From assembly GCA_958510825.1 (NCBI GenBank), contig OY294054.1, positions 15,141,390 to 15,205,389 of the forward strand: a DNA stretch of 64,000 nt. Reading direction: 5' to 3'. Of the stretch, positions 1-11,411 are shown piece by piece. The position numbers and the translations under genes are program-made. Below the pieces are notes generated by a model. That model saw only the letters and a list, made by a program, of their open reading frames with translations. It ran no database searches and was not told the DNA's origin. Positions within the stretch are counted from its first letter, which is position 1, and each line of letters starts with the position of its first letter. The stretch is from Brachypterus glaber. Lineage: Eukaryota > Arthropoda > Insecta > Coleoptera > Kateretidae.

Positions 1-50
1 TTTTTTGGTTTTTATTGATTTTTTTAGGTATGTAATCACTTTATTCGAAC

Positions 51-526
51 GACCCACAAAATATCAAATAATATATATTTTGATGTGTTTGTGAAAAATG
101 TGGAAACCATGGCCCTTGCCCCGAAACGCCTTTTTTGCGGTGACCAAGATTTCTCGAAAACTAATTTACCGATCAATCTGAAATGTTTAGCTGTTGTTCC
201 TAATTACAATAGCTAGTTTGTGAAGGAAGGGATTTTTATTTAAACGAAAATTTCTACTTTTTCCGGCCGGAAAACTCAATTTCGGAACATAGAATTTTTA
301 AGAAAATCATCGCTATTTTCATATTTTTTCCAAACTCCTTCGTTTTTATTGTAATTATAAACAACACCTAAAAATTTCAGATTTATCGGTAAATCGTCAC
401 CGCAAACGATAGAAAAAAAAGCCGTTTCGGGGCAAGGACCCATGGTTTCCACAATTTCCCGAATTTTGCAATAAAAATTTTTTCACAAACACATCAAAAC
501 ATATACTATTTGATGTTTTGTGGGTC
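51..526. repeat. Foldback (inverted-repeat) element
   Basis: Two long inverted arms, about 51-245 and 335-526, face each other around a CCGGCCGG-centred spacer near 265. Both arms carry GACCCACAAAA...CATC, the segment around AACCATGG, and a GCCCCGAAACGCC/GGCGTTTCGGGGC-like block. No open frame lies inside. This is probably a non-autonomous foldback or MITE-type element; the outer ends are not sharply defined. Confidence 0.8.
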
Positions 527-646
527 TTTTAAAAAAAATCATTAAAAACCCTTAATTTTCCCGCCAGTAGGTATATAACCCCTTAAACGTTTATTATACT
601 TGAATTTTAGTGTAATTGAACAGAACTAAGGCACAAAGTTTTAAAG

Positions 647-726
647 GATTCTATGTCAAAAAATATGAAAAAAAGTTCCTATAAAGGTTGGTCCGGAAAT
701 GAGCGCTAAGGGAGCTACGACCCTCC
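647..726 (+). repeat. Dispersed repeat, copy 1
   Basis: An 80-bp segment containing GTTCCTATAAAGGTTGGTCC and AAGGGAGCT recurs in reverse orientation at 14399-14478. A shorter relative (ATTCTACATCAAAAACTATG) lies at about 1450-1486. The remainder of 546-1021 is AT-rich with nothing else recognisable. Confidence 0.65.
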
Positions 727-1021
727 TAAGGGTAAATCCGAAAAGTAGTTTTTATTTAATGTTTTTGGAACCCCATAAACTACAGTAAAGATATTTTGCA
801 CATTGATAAAGGCTATCCTTTTATGTAATTTTTATTTGGTAGGTTAAGCATTGGTAAAAAATAGGGGGCCCATGCCACTTTTTTGCTCCAAACTGTTTTA
901 TCTGTAGAATTTTTGACATTTTCTTAATGAAATAATAATTTTCAATTAAAAATACATAAAAAAGGTACTCTTCATTTTTTCGATAAAACTGCAACTAGAG
1001 GAAAAAAGGAACTCAAAAATG

Positions 1022-1434
1022 TGCCAATGGATCTCTCTACAACTAGAATTATGAAACAAAAGACGTCTACCCTATCTCTATCTCATTTGTGCTACACTTT
1101 CCAGCCAACCAAATAAATACTGTATTTGTTTTTCATACAACAAATACAGTATTTATTTGGTTGGCCGGAAAGTGTGGCACTGAGCGGCACGAACGAACAT
1201 AGCTAATGTGAATCTGTAGAATAAGATAATTCTACTAAAATTTAGATGGCGCCAGTAATAAATAATATAGTTACACTTTTCGCCCGGCCAAGTAAATATT
1301 GTATTTGTTCAACAAAGAACAAATACGGAATTTGTTTGGTTGGGTGGAAGTGGGAGTGTATGTATGTCTTCTATCCTTTTTGGGTAGAACTTTTGTCCCT
1401 GTTTAATCTAACGGGAGAAATCGCCATTAAAATT
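1022..1434 (+). repeat. Double-palindrome element, copy 1
   Basis: This element consists of two related hairpins, at 1091-1178 and 1273-1359, each about 88 bp with arms of the type ACACTTTCC..CCAACCAAATAAATAC. A 90-bp linker containing ATGGCGCC joins them. A second copy lies in reverse orientation at 49404-49945. The matching boundaries in the two copies suggest a mobile unit of about 410 bp. No coding potential is visible. Confidence 0.8.
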
Positions 1435-2564
1435 TTATTACTGCAGCGCGATTCTACATCAAAAACTATGAAAAAAAGTTCCTGTGCACAAATGTACACA
1501 AATCGTTTTAAGGGAAGTACCTATTTTGTGAATCCGCATGACTAAATGAAAGAAAAAAAAGAAACGATTGTAAAAAAAAACTTTTCTAGGTATTTGAAAA
1601 ATAAGAAAGAAACGGCAAAGTTCATTGTTAAAGATTTAAAAGCATGTCATAACAAATCAAAAGAACAAAAACTGACATTTAAAGAAAAATAAGAGAGATT
1701 ATTGCAGGGAATAATTTGATTTTATCAAAGAGATTTTTTATGGTTAAAAATTTATTTATGTAAGTTATAATATATTGAAATTTTTTTATTGAAATTAAAA
1801 AAAATCTTTCTGTAGGTCTTTTGATGTTTTTGGCTAGGGGCTGGATTAAATAAACAAAAAATATTACTGTTTACGTTAGCTCGTCTAATATTGTTAGTAC
1901 GGTTGGTCTAAAAAGTTAAATATTTTTTGAGAGAAAGACTTACTGACTGGAAAAAGAAAAGGGGGAGATCAGATTTGACCGTTAACGGACGAACGCTTAC
2001 CTTAGTATTCAACTTTAAAGTATTAACCGAAGGGTGTAAGGAGCAACAGGCGAAATTCTGGTACGTCGCAAAAGGGGCCCCGCAAAGATGAAAATCAAAG
2101 CCAAGTAAGTTCACCTTTAACTTACAAGCTTTTAAATTGATGTTATTAAGTAAAATTAAAATGGTATAGGGCATAGAGTTTTTTGTTAAGTGGGAATGAG
2201 TGTCATTTAATACACTATCCTAAAGCTCATAATATTTTCCACCACCATATGTTTTTATTTTTTAAATATCTTTTTGAGGGGTCAACAAGGGAATTTTCGT
2301 CAAAATTTCTTTAAAAATATCAAAAAAGATCCAAATGATTAATTTTATGTTGCAAAAAACGTAAATTATACATTTAATCTATTTTTAAATTATATAAATA
2401 AAAATTTCCATAATAAATCTTAAAAAAAAATCGCATTTTTAGAGAAAAAATGAAAAATCGAATCAAATTAAAAAAAAATGTTTTAAAAATTAAAAAATAT
2501 ATGGTCGAATGGAGAATTTTACTTGCTTTAAAATCATAAACGGCACTCATTTCCTATTTACAAA
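1435..2564. other. No recognised feature
   Basis: AT-rich DNA with homopolymer runs. Short open frames here show no protein-family signature and no codon pattern. I see nothing that supports a gene. Confidence 0.6.
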
Positions 2565-2702
2565 ATCCCCCTATGCTCCCCTGCCCACATTTTAAAAGAT
2601 AAAAATATTAGATAAGTTGTCTTATTTACTGTCTTATTTATCGGTTCCAAATTTGAAGTTGATATCTCAAAAGTTAAGGGGGGGTGGCTTTTGGGCCGTA
2701 CA
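2565..2702 (-). repeat. Dispersed repeat related to 36841-37031, partial copy
   Basis: In reverse orientation this matches the body of the element at 36841-37031. Shared blocks include the CCCCTGCCCACATTTTAAAA-like segment, AAATTTGAAGTTGATATCTC and a G-rich stretch. The terminal inverted repeats of the family are degraded here. A third relative is at 16801-16985. Confidence 0.65.
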
Positions 2703-4010
2703 TCTGTCTATCTCTAAACACTTTAGATTTTGATGAAAATTGAGTCGAGTTACTTGCAAAAATGAGACCAAACCTTTCTGTTTCGCATTTTTTGTGCTTC
2801 AAAGCAAGGAAATTTTTAAAAATTTCTACAAAATCTGATATCACTCTCTACCGTTTAATGTATATTCCATTTTATTTTTCGAAAATGGTACTAATGGTAA
2901 ACAAAAATACTGCTGATAGCAAAAAAATACTTTCCCCTATAGTTCTCTCAATTTTTTTTTATATTTATTTATTTTTATTTTAACAAAGTGTCCATGTGAT
3001 ACTGTTCATCTAGTTTTTTATTGTTTTTATTGATTACCTTGAAAGCAAACACGTGTAAGGAAGAAATAAATATGTTTTTGGGTTGAGATAATATTTTCTA
3101 AGCTAATGTAATGCTATTTATAAATTTGACAATGAAAAATATTCCTATTCTTTAAATTAAGACCTAAATTTATTCGTGATGGATAAAATAAGATCTCGCC
3201 GAAAGAGAACACAGAAATAATGATCCAGACTAAATAAAGCATAATAAATAAGGAACTTGATGGTTCAAAAACTTTCACAAAACTACAATTCTACGTTTTT
3301 CTTCTTTTAAAGTTTGAACCAGAGTCAAGCGAAATAAGCCTAGTTAAAAAGTGTATCTTAAAAATAACAGACTATGAAGTACCTAAGTATTTTTTTAAAA
3401 CTTAAAATAACCTAAACAATAAAAGCTCTGCAATCTGGAAGAGGTTTTGTCAAAATTTCAATTAAATCGGTTTTACTTCCAACTATGATAGCTAAAAGAA
3501 ATACGTATAAAAGATAAAAAAAAATTTGGCAGCCGTTTAAAAAAAAATGTCCCATTCATGGGTATCTCCCACTATTTATTTTTGAATAGATACTGGAGTT
3601 TTGTAAATATCGTTTTTTTTAATAAAATTTTGTGGTTTTGGAAATTTCTTATTTTTCGTAAGATCGTTGTTCTTCTGAAATCCTAACATGGAAAAATCGT
3701 AAATATCACAAAGTAGGAATTTGTAAAAGCTTGCCAATGCATTGTACTTTGTACTAAAATACAAGACTTGAATTTTTATCAGTAAATCAAAATGATTTAC
3801 ACAGAAAAAAACGTAAACAATGTAAGAAATTGGTGATAAAATTTATCTGAGAAAAGCTGAAGAACGCATTCACCTCCGTGTTCTGCCCAACTGCAAATTA
3901 TTCACTAAAAAAGAGATCTGGTTGGGACAACTAGATCTGTAGTTAAATAGGAAACAACGATCTTTCTGGTTGCTTCAACCAGATATCTGGTATATGCAGA
4001 ACAAATATTT
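2703..4010. other. No recognised feature
   Basis: AT-rich DNA with no gene or clear repeat. Near 3900-3995 the motifs ATCTGGTTGG and CCAGATATCTGG form small imperfect inverted repeats. Confidence 0.55.
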
Positions 4011-4220
4011 CCCAACTAAAAATTTAAAAATTGAGAAATTTTCCAAAAAAAAAAACAGCTTTACCCCTGACCGTGAAATTTTGCTGACTAAAAAAAAGGT
4101 CATCACCTCTGAAAAATTCCCAACTAAACAACTCAAAAAAAGCTTTACTGTAGTATTCCACCGACCATAAAATTTTGATGACTAAAAATAAGGTCTTTAC
4201 CTCTGAAAAATTCCCAAACT
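4011..4220 (+). repeat. Two-copy diverged tandem repeat
   Basis: The block CCCAACTAAA..AAAGCTTTAC..CCGTGAAATTTTG(C/A)TGACTAAAAA..AGGTC..CACCTCTGAAAAATT occurs twice with starts at 4011 and 4119. A third start (CCCAAACT) lies at 4213. The spacing is about 94-108 bp and the units are clearly diverged. Confidence 0.6.
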
Positions 4221-4569
4221 TTCCAATTTTACAGAGTAAACAATTTACTGACAAGTTTCCCTTTATTTACCCCTCAATACAATAAAGAATAAGGACGAGA
4301 TTAGAGACTTGATCAAGAATTGAGATTTTACTGCTTAAGAGTTGAGATTTTCCGACTTAAGAGTCTAGATTAATTTATTGTATTTTTCAGAGATCCACTA
4401 AAGATTTAAGTAAATTATCTATGCACAATTTATATATAAAGAATCATTGTCAATAATAAAAAATTGCCCGGCCTACATTGGGGATGTTTTGACACGCAAT
4501 ACAATACTCGATCAATCCTGTAGAAAATAATTTCCATAATCAGATTACTAAGTTGGGAAGACTAACTTG

Positions 4570-4690
4570 GAAGTTCTAAGTCAACTTCCAAATGAAAATA
4601 TCAACTATACCAACAATACCAACAATATTGTATACAATATTGTTGTAGTGTTGTTACTTCCTAGCTGAAACTTCCAACTTAGACCTATTC
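4570..4690. repeat. Imperfect inverted repeat
   Basis: The outer arms pair AACTTGGAAGTT-type sequence with AACTTCCAACTT. The centre is an AACAATATTGTATACAATATTGTT-like palindrome around 4625-4648. This is a candidate short foldback element. Confidence 0.5.
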
Positions 4691-5334
4691 GCCAAATGTA
4701 TAGGTCATACGCTTTCTTTAGTTATGACTTGCCTGCCAAAAAAAAATGAATAACTTGCTTTTGTTTAGCACTGTAGTAAAGCAATTTCTTTTTATCGTGA
4801 AAATATTTAAATTCATAGTTTAAGTTTTTATGAAATATTGTTATCAAACTGAAATCAGTAGGTAAGGGGCAAAATTAAATTTCCTGAAAAAAAATCTTCT
4901 TTTGTGTTTCCGTGTTTTACATATTCATTTAAAAATTTAGTTTGCTAGATACACTGCTCAAAAAATATTACATTTACCTTCAATTTTGTCTTTGACTTAG
5001 ATATGGTATAAAAAGCACAAGGCAATTTTAGTTTTATTTATTTATTAATTAATTAATTATTGAATAAGGACCCAACCTTATTTCTAGCTAAAATCGTATT
5101 CATATTTTCATATTTATGCACAAATATAATATATATTTGTGACCTTCCATGAAAAAAGTGCTCCTAAAGTAAAGCATAAAGCTATTTACTTATATGTGAG
5201 TCGTAACGTGAAAAAAGGGACCTGAAGGGAAAAACATGTTACCATTAATTTACACACACACAAAGAAAAAAAATCTTATATGAAGTATTTATAATACTTG
5301 TGTAGAGGAGGCGCCTTTCCTCTATTAGGGTAAA
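4691..5334. other. No recognised feature
   Basis: AT-rich sequence with a (TTAA)n-like patch near 5040-5060. No gene, RNA or well-supported repeat was seen. Confidence 0.55.
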
Positions 5335-5818
5335 AAAAAATCGAAATTTCTGGCAGGGGTGTAAAAATAAATTTTTGGGGATGATGAGCTTTTTTTTTAG
5401 TCATCAACATTTTTGGAGGGAAATAAAAAAAGATTTTATACTTGGTTTGAGGGCCCCAGTCCGACACTGAGTATGTGTCGCCATAAGAAAACAAAATAAA
5501 TTTTCGGGATGATGACTTTTTTTATATCGGCCAGGGATAAAAAAAATTGGGGATTATGAGTTTTTTTGTAGTCATCCACATTTTTGGAGGGAAATAAAAA
5601 AAAAGATTTTATACTTGGTTTGGGGCCCCAGTCCGACAATAAGTATGCGTCGCCATAAGAGAACAAAATAAATTTTTGGGGATGATGACTTTTTTTATTT
5701 CTGGCAGGGGTTAAAAAAATTGGGGATGATGAGTTTTTTTTAGTAATCAAAATTTTTGGAGGGAAATAAAAAAAAAGATTTTATACTTGGTTTGGGGGCT
5801 CCAGTCCGACACTGAGTA
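5335..5818 (+). repeat. Tandem repeat, about 173-bp unit, nearly three copies
   Basis: The landmark AGATTTTATACTTGGTTTG begins at 5431, 5604 and 5776, a 172-173 bp period. Each unit also has GGGGATGATGA, TTTTTGGAGGGAAATAAA and CCCCAGTCCGACA(C/A)T. Short frames across it are repeat artefacts. Confidence 0.85.
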
Positions 5819-5822
5819 TACT

Positions 5823-5945
5823 CTGACGATTTTATTTTTAATGTTCTATTATGGCCACATATATGTGTCGCCATAATAGAACATTACAAATAAAATGGCG
5901 ACACATATATGTGTGGCCATAATATAACATTAAAAATAAATGGTC
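5823..5945. repeat. Inverted repeat at the end of the 173-bp array
   Basis: Arms of about 50 bp (5823-5873 and 5893-5945) share ATGGCGACACATATATGTG and the flanking GTTCTATTATGGCC/GGCCATAATA. The arm core GTGTCGCCATAA also occurs inside each unit of the neighbouring tandem array, so the two structures share an origin. Confidence 0.75.
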
Positions 5946-7482
5946 AGATAGACTTACAAATAATAGCTTATTGGAGAGAATTGGGGAAGTATATCTTCGG
6001 GAAAGGGCTAGTTAGGAGAAGAAATTAAATAGGGGATCACACACCAAAACATGGGATATTTTGGAGAGTGAGCTGTTAAAAGAATTGGCTAGGATGTGAT
6101 GAGAAGAGCTGCCTCAAACCAGTCTTGGGATTGAGTTATGTGCAGTTGATGGGTGAAGTCATGCGGTAAGGCTGTATTTATTGTAAGTTGCTATAATTTA
6201 GTTTGAAAATGACAAAAAAAAAACAGTTCCGCTGTTATTCAGATCTCTCCTAAGTAGTATCTAGTGTCAGGGGACAAGAACCCCCACAATTTACAACTAC
6301 ATGCAAAAAACGGTCTAAGGGTGTTTGCGAACTCCTCCGTTAGCATTAAGTTATGTCCAAAGATTGGTTTAAGGCACCGCAAAAAATATTTTTTTACGTC
6401 AAATAATAGGGACCAAAAAAAAAAAAATATATTATTTTTTTAAGGGTGGTTTTTAAATCCACAACCTGGAGTTAAACTCACCAAAAAAATCTGGATTAAC
6501 ACGTATGCACCCATCCTTAACATACTTATAAAAATTGCAGAGGTGTCAAATAGGTGGAAGATGGTTAAAAAAAAAGGTTTAATTTGGAAATACTGTAAAT
6601 TTTTATACAGAATTAAAAAAAAATTGAATAAACTCTAAATAAGTTTGTGATTGGAGAAAAAAATATTAAAAACAAATCTAAACTCTAAAAGGGGGTTCAT
6701 TTGGAGGGCCCTCGAGGGGGTTTATGTAAATTTTTTTGAAAAAATCTGAAAAATAAGCTGCTGATAACGAAAATAATTACATAAATCTAATCTTTGAAGG
6801 GACCAATTTTAAGGAGGTTAAATATTATAATTTTTAATTAAAAAACTGAATTTCCGGGGACCAAGATAGTGTTTAGCTCTATGCAAGAGAATTTTCAACC
6901 ATCCAGTTTTGTACGTCCCAGCGAGGATATACACAGGTGGTAGTTGCCAAACATGAAAACTCTTTCATTCTTTCATAAATCCCCATAATCCCGCCCTAGA
7001 TTATTCCTAACGAATTTTATTTCTTGCCAAAAAAAAAACAGGAATGTTTACTACGATTAAGGTTTCAAGAGAGTGGTGAAATAAACTTCTCGTCCAAATT
7101 GTCAATAGTCTCGATTTTCGAGACAATAAATAGGTAGGGCCTCACCAATTCTCGACTATTATTTTTTTGTCTCATCTAGCGAGAGCCACAGGCCCACAAA
7201 AAAAAAACAAAAGTGGCCGCTGAAGCCGAATCCGATATCAGTTTAACCCCTACAACTCTGGACTTTTCTCTACAGCCGCACTGTGCTACCAAGCTGGAAA
7301 AAAGTGTCCAAAATTATTTTATTGTGTATTTCAATTTTACATAATTAGTAAGACATAAAAAATATGTTTTTTTTTTATTTTTTTAATATTTTCCATTGAA
7401 GAATTTAGAGTAAAAAGGAAAAAAAAAACGGGAAAAAAGGAACCAAAATTATTTTATTGTGTATTTCAACTTTAAATCTAAA
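5946..7482. other. No recognised feature
   Basis: Mostly A/T-rich with many A-runs. The stretch 5950-6180 is richer in G and A but shows no protein signature in any frame. No RNA gene is visible. Confidence 0.55.
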
Positions 7483-7621
7483 GAAGTTTTATTTGTATTC
7501 TTTGAATATAAATAAAACTTATCTACAAAATTTCACAATTATATATTTTTTCTTTCTATATAAAAAAAATGTTTAAAAAAAGATTATTTTTATAATTTCT
7601 AAGTTAGAAAGACCCCTTAAG
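7483..7621 (+). repeat. Half copy of the foldback family found at 59895-60247
   Basis: It shares TTTTATTTGTATTCTTTGAA, TTTCTTTCTATATAAAAAAA, TTTATAATTTCTAAG and a terminal AAAGACCCCTTAA with the right arm of the element at 59895-60247. The left arm is not evident here. Confidence 0.65.
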
Positions 7622-7939
7622 TAGTACATAGGTTCATGAAAGGTACAAAAACTTAATCTTGAGTCCAGAAGTCGATTATTAATAAAGAATCTCTAGTCTT
7701 GTCTTGTCTTGATTTTTTGAATTACATTTTTGTCTTCATTTTATCTCGAAATCGACATAATATTATCTCGATTTATGTATTCTGGTGAAACCTTAATTCG
7801 GACCTGGTTAAAATGTTTTAGTATGAATTTTCATCTTTTCTTTCAGAGAATCTATATCTACTATCTTTTATAAAATAAAGAAAAAGAACAATTCTTTATG
7901 TTATGCTGTCACATAACACTGATATCTAAATCGATTCAA

Positions 7940-10900
7940 ATCAAATATATTTATTAATATATTTATTATTATTAATACCAATTAATTTTAACAAAAACTA
8001 ATCTTTGAGCAAGTCACCTAAGCAGAGCTTGTGTGTGAACTTACTCAAAGACTTTTTTTACAATCGTAACGTAAGGTATACAATTTATAGATGCAAATAT
8101 AAAAAAAAAAACTTAAAAAATAAAATTACAATAAAATTAGATAACATTTAATTGTTTTATTTAATCTTATAAAATTGTTATTTGCAATAAAATGAGGTGG
8201 AGGGGAAAATATGAAAGCAGAGACAGGGTAATAAAAGTTTAAAAATTTAAGTTTAGAAATTAATTTTTTTTTAATTTTCCAAAATACTTTGAAATACTTG
8301 TTTATTTTTTTTTTAGAAAATCTTTAGTTTGGAGTTTATATCTGTTATATATTAATACATTTTTAATTTTAGCCGGAATCTTATTATAAAATTTTGGTCC
8401 ATTATACATAAAATAATTTTGTGCGTGACTTTTTTTAAATAGGGGGATATTAACATCGTTGTTTTCTCTTGCTCTGGTATTTTGACTATGGGAAATATTA
8501 TTCATGGAAAACTTATACATATGTAACAGGCATTGATGTATGTACAAAAACTTTAAATCAAATAAGTCAAGGTCATTGTATAGAGTCTCGGTGGGATAGA
8601 GATAAGTTAATCTAAAAAGTATTTTTAAAATTGTATTCTGCGTTACTTGTAAGATATTTAAGGCATTTTTATACATGCCTCCCCATACTACAATACCGTA
8701 TCTTAATATTGGTTCGGCTAATGATTTGTAAATTAATAATAAATTCTCATGTGATAATATGTCGCGTATTTCATAGAATTTGTGAATTAATCTCTTAAGT
8801 TTGTTTGCCAAAAAACTAGCTTGCTCTGTCCATCTAATATGTTGATCAATCTTAATCCCAAGGTAAGTTATTGTTTCTACTTTGCTGATAGTTCCACAGT
8901 TACATTGGTCTCTTATACAATAGCTATTATGAATAGTCAGATAGTTTTTCTGAGGTTGATGGTTAGCTAGGATGCTAAATGTTACAAATTTAGTTTTTTG
9001 TATGTTCAAACTTAAGAGATTATTATTTAACCAATTTTGTATAATTTCAAGACCCCGCTCCGACTTTCTGTACACATCCTCCCATGTATCGCCAACGAAA
9101 ATAATAGCTGTATCATCAGCATAGCTTATCAGGATACCATTTAGATCTCTAATAGAAGATAACTCGTTTATATATATCAGGAAGAGTATAGGTCCCAATA
9201 CTGTCCCTTGTGGGATGCCTGTTAAAATCTCCATAGGGTCACTAAGTGATTCATTGATTTTTACTCTTTGAGTTCTTTTATTTAAATAATTCTTAAATAG
9301 GTCTAAAAGCATACCTCTGATACCGAAGCTGTCCAATTTTTTAAAAAGTTTTTTATGAGAGACTGTGTCGAAAGCCTTTGCGAGGTCGAGAAAAATGGTT
9401 AATATTTTTTTATTGTTATGTAGATTTATTACTATTTCATCTACAAGTTTTTTAATAGCATGCTCAGTACTTAAGCCCCTTCTGAAACCATATTGATTTT
9501 TATTTAAAATATTGTTACTTTCCAAAAAATGCATAAGGCGGTCTTTTAAGCACATCTCAAAAAGTTTTGCGAAGTTATTAATAACTGAGATAGGTCGATA
9601 ATTTGAGAGATTTTGCTTATCGCCTGCTTTATATACAGGAGTGACTTGAGAAACTTTAAATTCTTCGGGTACGTTTCCTGTAGAGAAACATAAGTTTATT
9701 ATATGGGCAAGTGGTTCTAACAGGTGGACATGTATTTTTTTAATTGTACTTGCTGCTATCCCATCGAGACCAGATGCGGACTTTGATTTTAAATCTGATA
9801 TTTTCATTATGAGTTCATTTTTTGTTACTGGTGTTATAAAAAGTGATTTATTTATACGTGTGGTCGGTCTGTCCGGAATATTATTTTTACTTATTTTTTC
9901 TGCCATATTTTTTCCAATATCAATGAAAAAATTGTTAAATTTATTCGCTTTAATTTTGTCATTTTTTATTAAGTTACCAAAATCATCATAAATATTAATG
10001 TTACTTTTCCCCTTATTTTTCGAAGAGTTTGATGCTTCGTTAATAACTTTCCATATTTCTTTATAGTTTTTTTTTGCATTATTAATTTTATTCTTAAAAT
10101 AGTCATTTTTTGTTGTTTTAATAAGTGAATTTAAAATATTACGATAGTTATTGTACTCATTTTTGGCTTCCAGAGAAAAATTTTTATTTAACTTATTTTT
10201 TAGTGCGTCTCGATATCGTATAGATTTGATTAGACCAAACGTAATCCATGGCTTTATTTTTTTGTTATATTTATTATTATAAGGGGTTGATATAGTACTT
10301 GCTTTGTCTATATACTGTTTTAATTTGGTAATAAATAAATTATAACTTATGTTTGAGTTTTGACACTGCAAAACATGTTGCCATTTTTCTAATTTTATTT
10401 CTTTAATTAAATTTGTGAAATTAATTACATACTTATCAGTTGTAATAGGTTTGCTTGGGGGACATATGTTGAAATTAATTGTTAAAAAAATTGGGAAATG
10501 ATCGGTAATGTTAAATTTAAAGATATAGGGCCTCAGAATTATTTGTTTTTGTTTAAGAAAATTAGTTTTTACTTTTACAAAAATATGGTCAATTACAGTG
10601 GCTGTATTTTCTTTTACTCTTGTGGGTTTATTGATATATGGCATCCAACCCTGTTCATACATATTATTTAAGTATTTAGTTGCATTAGTATTTTCCACGT
10701 TTGAAATATCGATGTTAATATCACCTATAAATAATTCGATGTTTTCTTTATTTAAATTTATAAAATAGTTATTCAATTCATTAATATAATTAGTTTCATC
10801 TATGGATGGTAACCGATAAGAAGCTGTTAGACCTATTTGTGTATTATTTATTTCAAAAACAATTCTTAATAACTTTGTTTCAGAAAAGTTTATACGTGTT

Positions 10901-11411
10901 ATATTATGGACTATTTCGTTATTTACATAAATTAAAACCCCGTCATTTTGATTTACAAATGATTCATTGTGATAAGCACAAAAATTTGGGACCCTAAAGT
11001 TTTCTATAAAGTCTATTCTCCAAGTTTCTGATAAAACTAATATTCCTATATTTTTCAAATTAAATGTCTCGAGGTATAACAGCAATTCATCAAAATTTTT
11101 TTTCAGACTTCTGATGTTAAAGTGAAGTATATTGAAGTTTGTTTTACTACTTATTTCATTTTTTACTGACTCTACACACTCAACTACCCTCGTATCTGCC
11201 TCTCCATCTCCCCCCAACTCATTTAAAACATCTAACATATAATGTTTATTAACCAATTAATAATTAGCTAAAGATATAGCTGAAGTAATACAAAATTATT
11301 ATCTTTAGAAGATGTGTCATAGAACCTTATAATAATGCATTTTATACGTCAAATTTAGTTAAAGTTTATATTTAGAATGGTATTAAAAATACATAACAAA
11401 AATCGAAACTA
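7940..11411 (-). mobile_element. Non-LTR retrotransposon (CR1/jockey-type), coding part intact
   Basis: This minus-strand element contains the 978-residue polyprotein at 8302-11238. About 360 bp of 3' untranslated sequence ends in a TAATAATAATAAATATATTAATAAAT-like tail near 7940-7980. That tail is typical of LINEs with short A/T-repeat ends. I see no separate ORF1 (gag-like) gene upstream in 11239-11411, so the copy may be 5'-truncated, or ORF1 may be absent. Target duplications could not be identified, so both limits are approximate. Confidence 0.75.
8302..11238 (-). CDS. LINE polyprotein: APE-type endonuclease and reverse transcriptase
   Basis: This enzyme would nick target DNA and reverse-transcribe the element RNA at the nick. 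The first ATG is at 11238, with an in-frame TAA just before the TTG-opened frame at 11256, giving 978 residues. The N-terminal apurinic-type endonuclease motifs are all visible: FNIRSL (about residue 40), SETW (70), GDIN (172), DHIF (217) and DHFP (246). The reverse transcriptase has SGLDG (489), NYRPIS (546), LDLAKAFDT (617), GIPQGTVLGP (674) and the catalytic YADDT (706). The C-terminus has ILRYGIVVWG but no RNase H and no zinc knuckle, which fits CR1-like or jockey-like clades. The length is normal for such an ORF2, and no frameshift or internal stop interrupts it. Exact clade placement needs a tree. Confidence 0.93.
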   Translation of the reverse strand: MLDVLNELGGDGEADTRVVECVESVKNEISSKTNFNILHFNIRSLKKNFDELLLYLETFNLKNIGILVLSETWRIDFIENFRVPNFCAYHNESFVNQNDGVLIYVNNEIVHNITRINFSETKLLRIVFEINNTQIGLTASYRLPSIDETNYINELNNYFINLNKENIELFIGDINIDISNVENTNATKYLNNMYEQGWMPYINKPTRVKENTATVIDHIFVKVKTNFLKQKQIILRPYIFKFNITDHFPIFLTINFNICPPSKPITTDKYVINFTNLIKEIKLEKWQHVLQCQNSNISYNLFITKLKQYIDKASTISTPYNNKYNKKIKPWITFGLIKSIRYRDALKNKLNKNFSLEAKNEYNNYRNILNSLIKTTKNDYFKNKINNAKKNYKEIWKVINEASNSSKNKGKSNINIYDDFGNLIKNDKIKANKFNNFFIDIGKNMAEKISKNNIPDRPTTRINKSLFITPVTKNELIMKISDLKSKSASGLDGIAASTIKKIHVHLLEPLAHIINLCFSTGNVPEEFKVSQVTPVYKAGDKQNLSNYRPISVINNFAKLFEMCLKDRLMHFLESNNILNKNQYGFRRGLSTEHAIKKLVDEIVINLHNNKKILTIFLDLAKAFDTVSHKKLFKKLDSFGIRGMLLDLFKNYLNKRTQRVKINESLSDPMEILTGIPQGTVLGPILFLIYINELSSIRDLNGILISYADDTAIIFVGDTWEDVYRKSERGLEIIQNWLNNNLLSLNIQKTKFVTFSILANHQPQKNYLTIHNSYCIRDQCNCGTISKVETITYLGIKIDQHIRWTEQASFLANKLKRLIHKFYEIRDILSHENLLLIYKSLAEPILRYGIVVWGGMYKNALNILQVTQNTILKILFRLTYLYPTETLYNDLDLFDLKFLYIHQCLLHMYKFSMNNISHSQNTRARENNDVNIPLFKKSHAQNYFMYNGPKFYNKIPAKIKNVLIYNRYKLQTKDFLKKK

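Noticed and set aside
5276..5750. Minus-strand frames of 72 and 104 residues with repeated segments
   Set aside because: They are translations of the 173-bp tandem array; the similarity between them is the repeat period.
5335..5818. CRISPR-like array
   Set aside because: Units are 173 bp with no short repeat/spacer alternation and the DNA is eukaryotic.
11239..11256. TTG-opened extension of the LINE polyprotein
   Set aside because: Eukaryotic initiation would use ATG at 11238; a TAA lies directly before the TTG, so the six extra codons are not supported.
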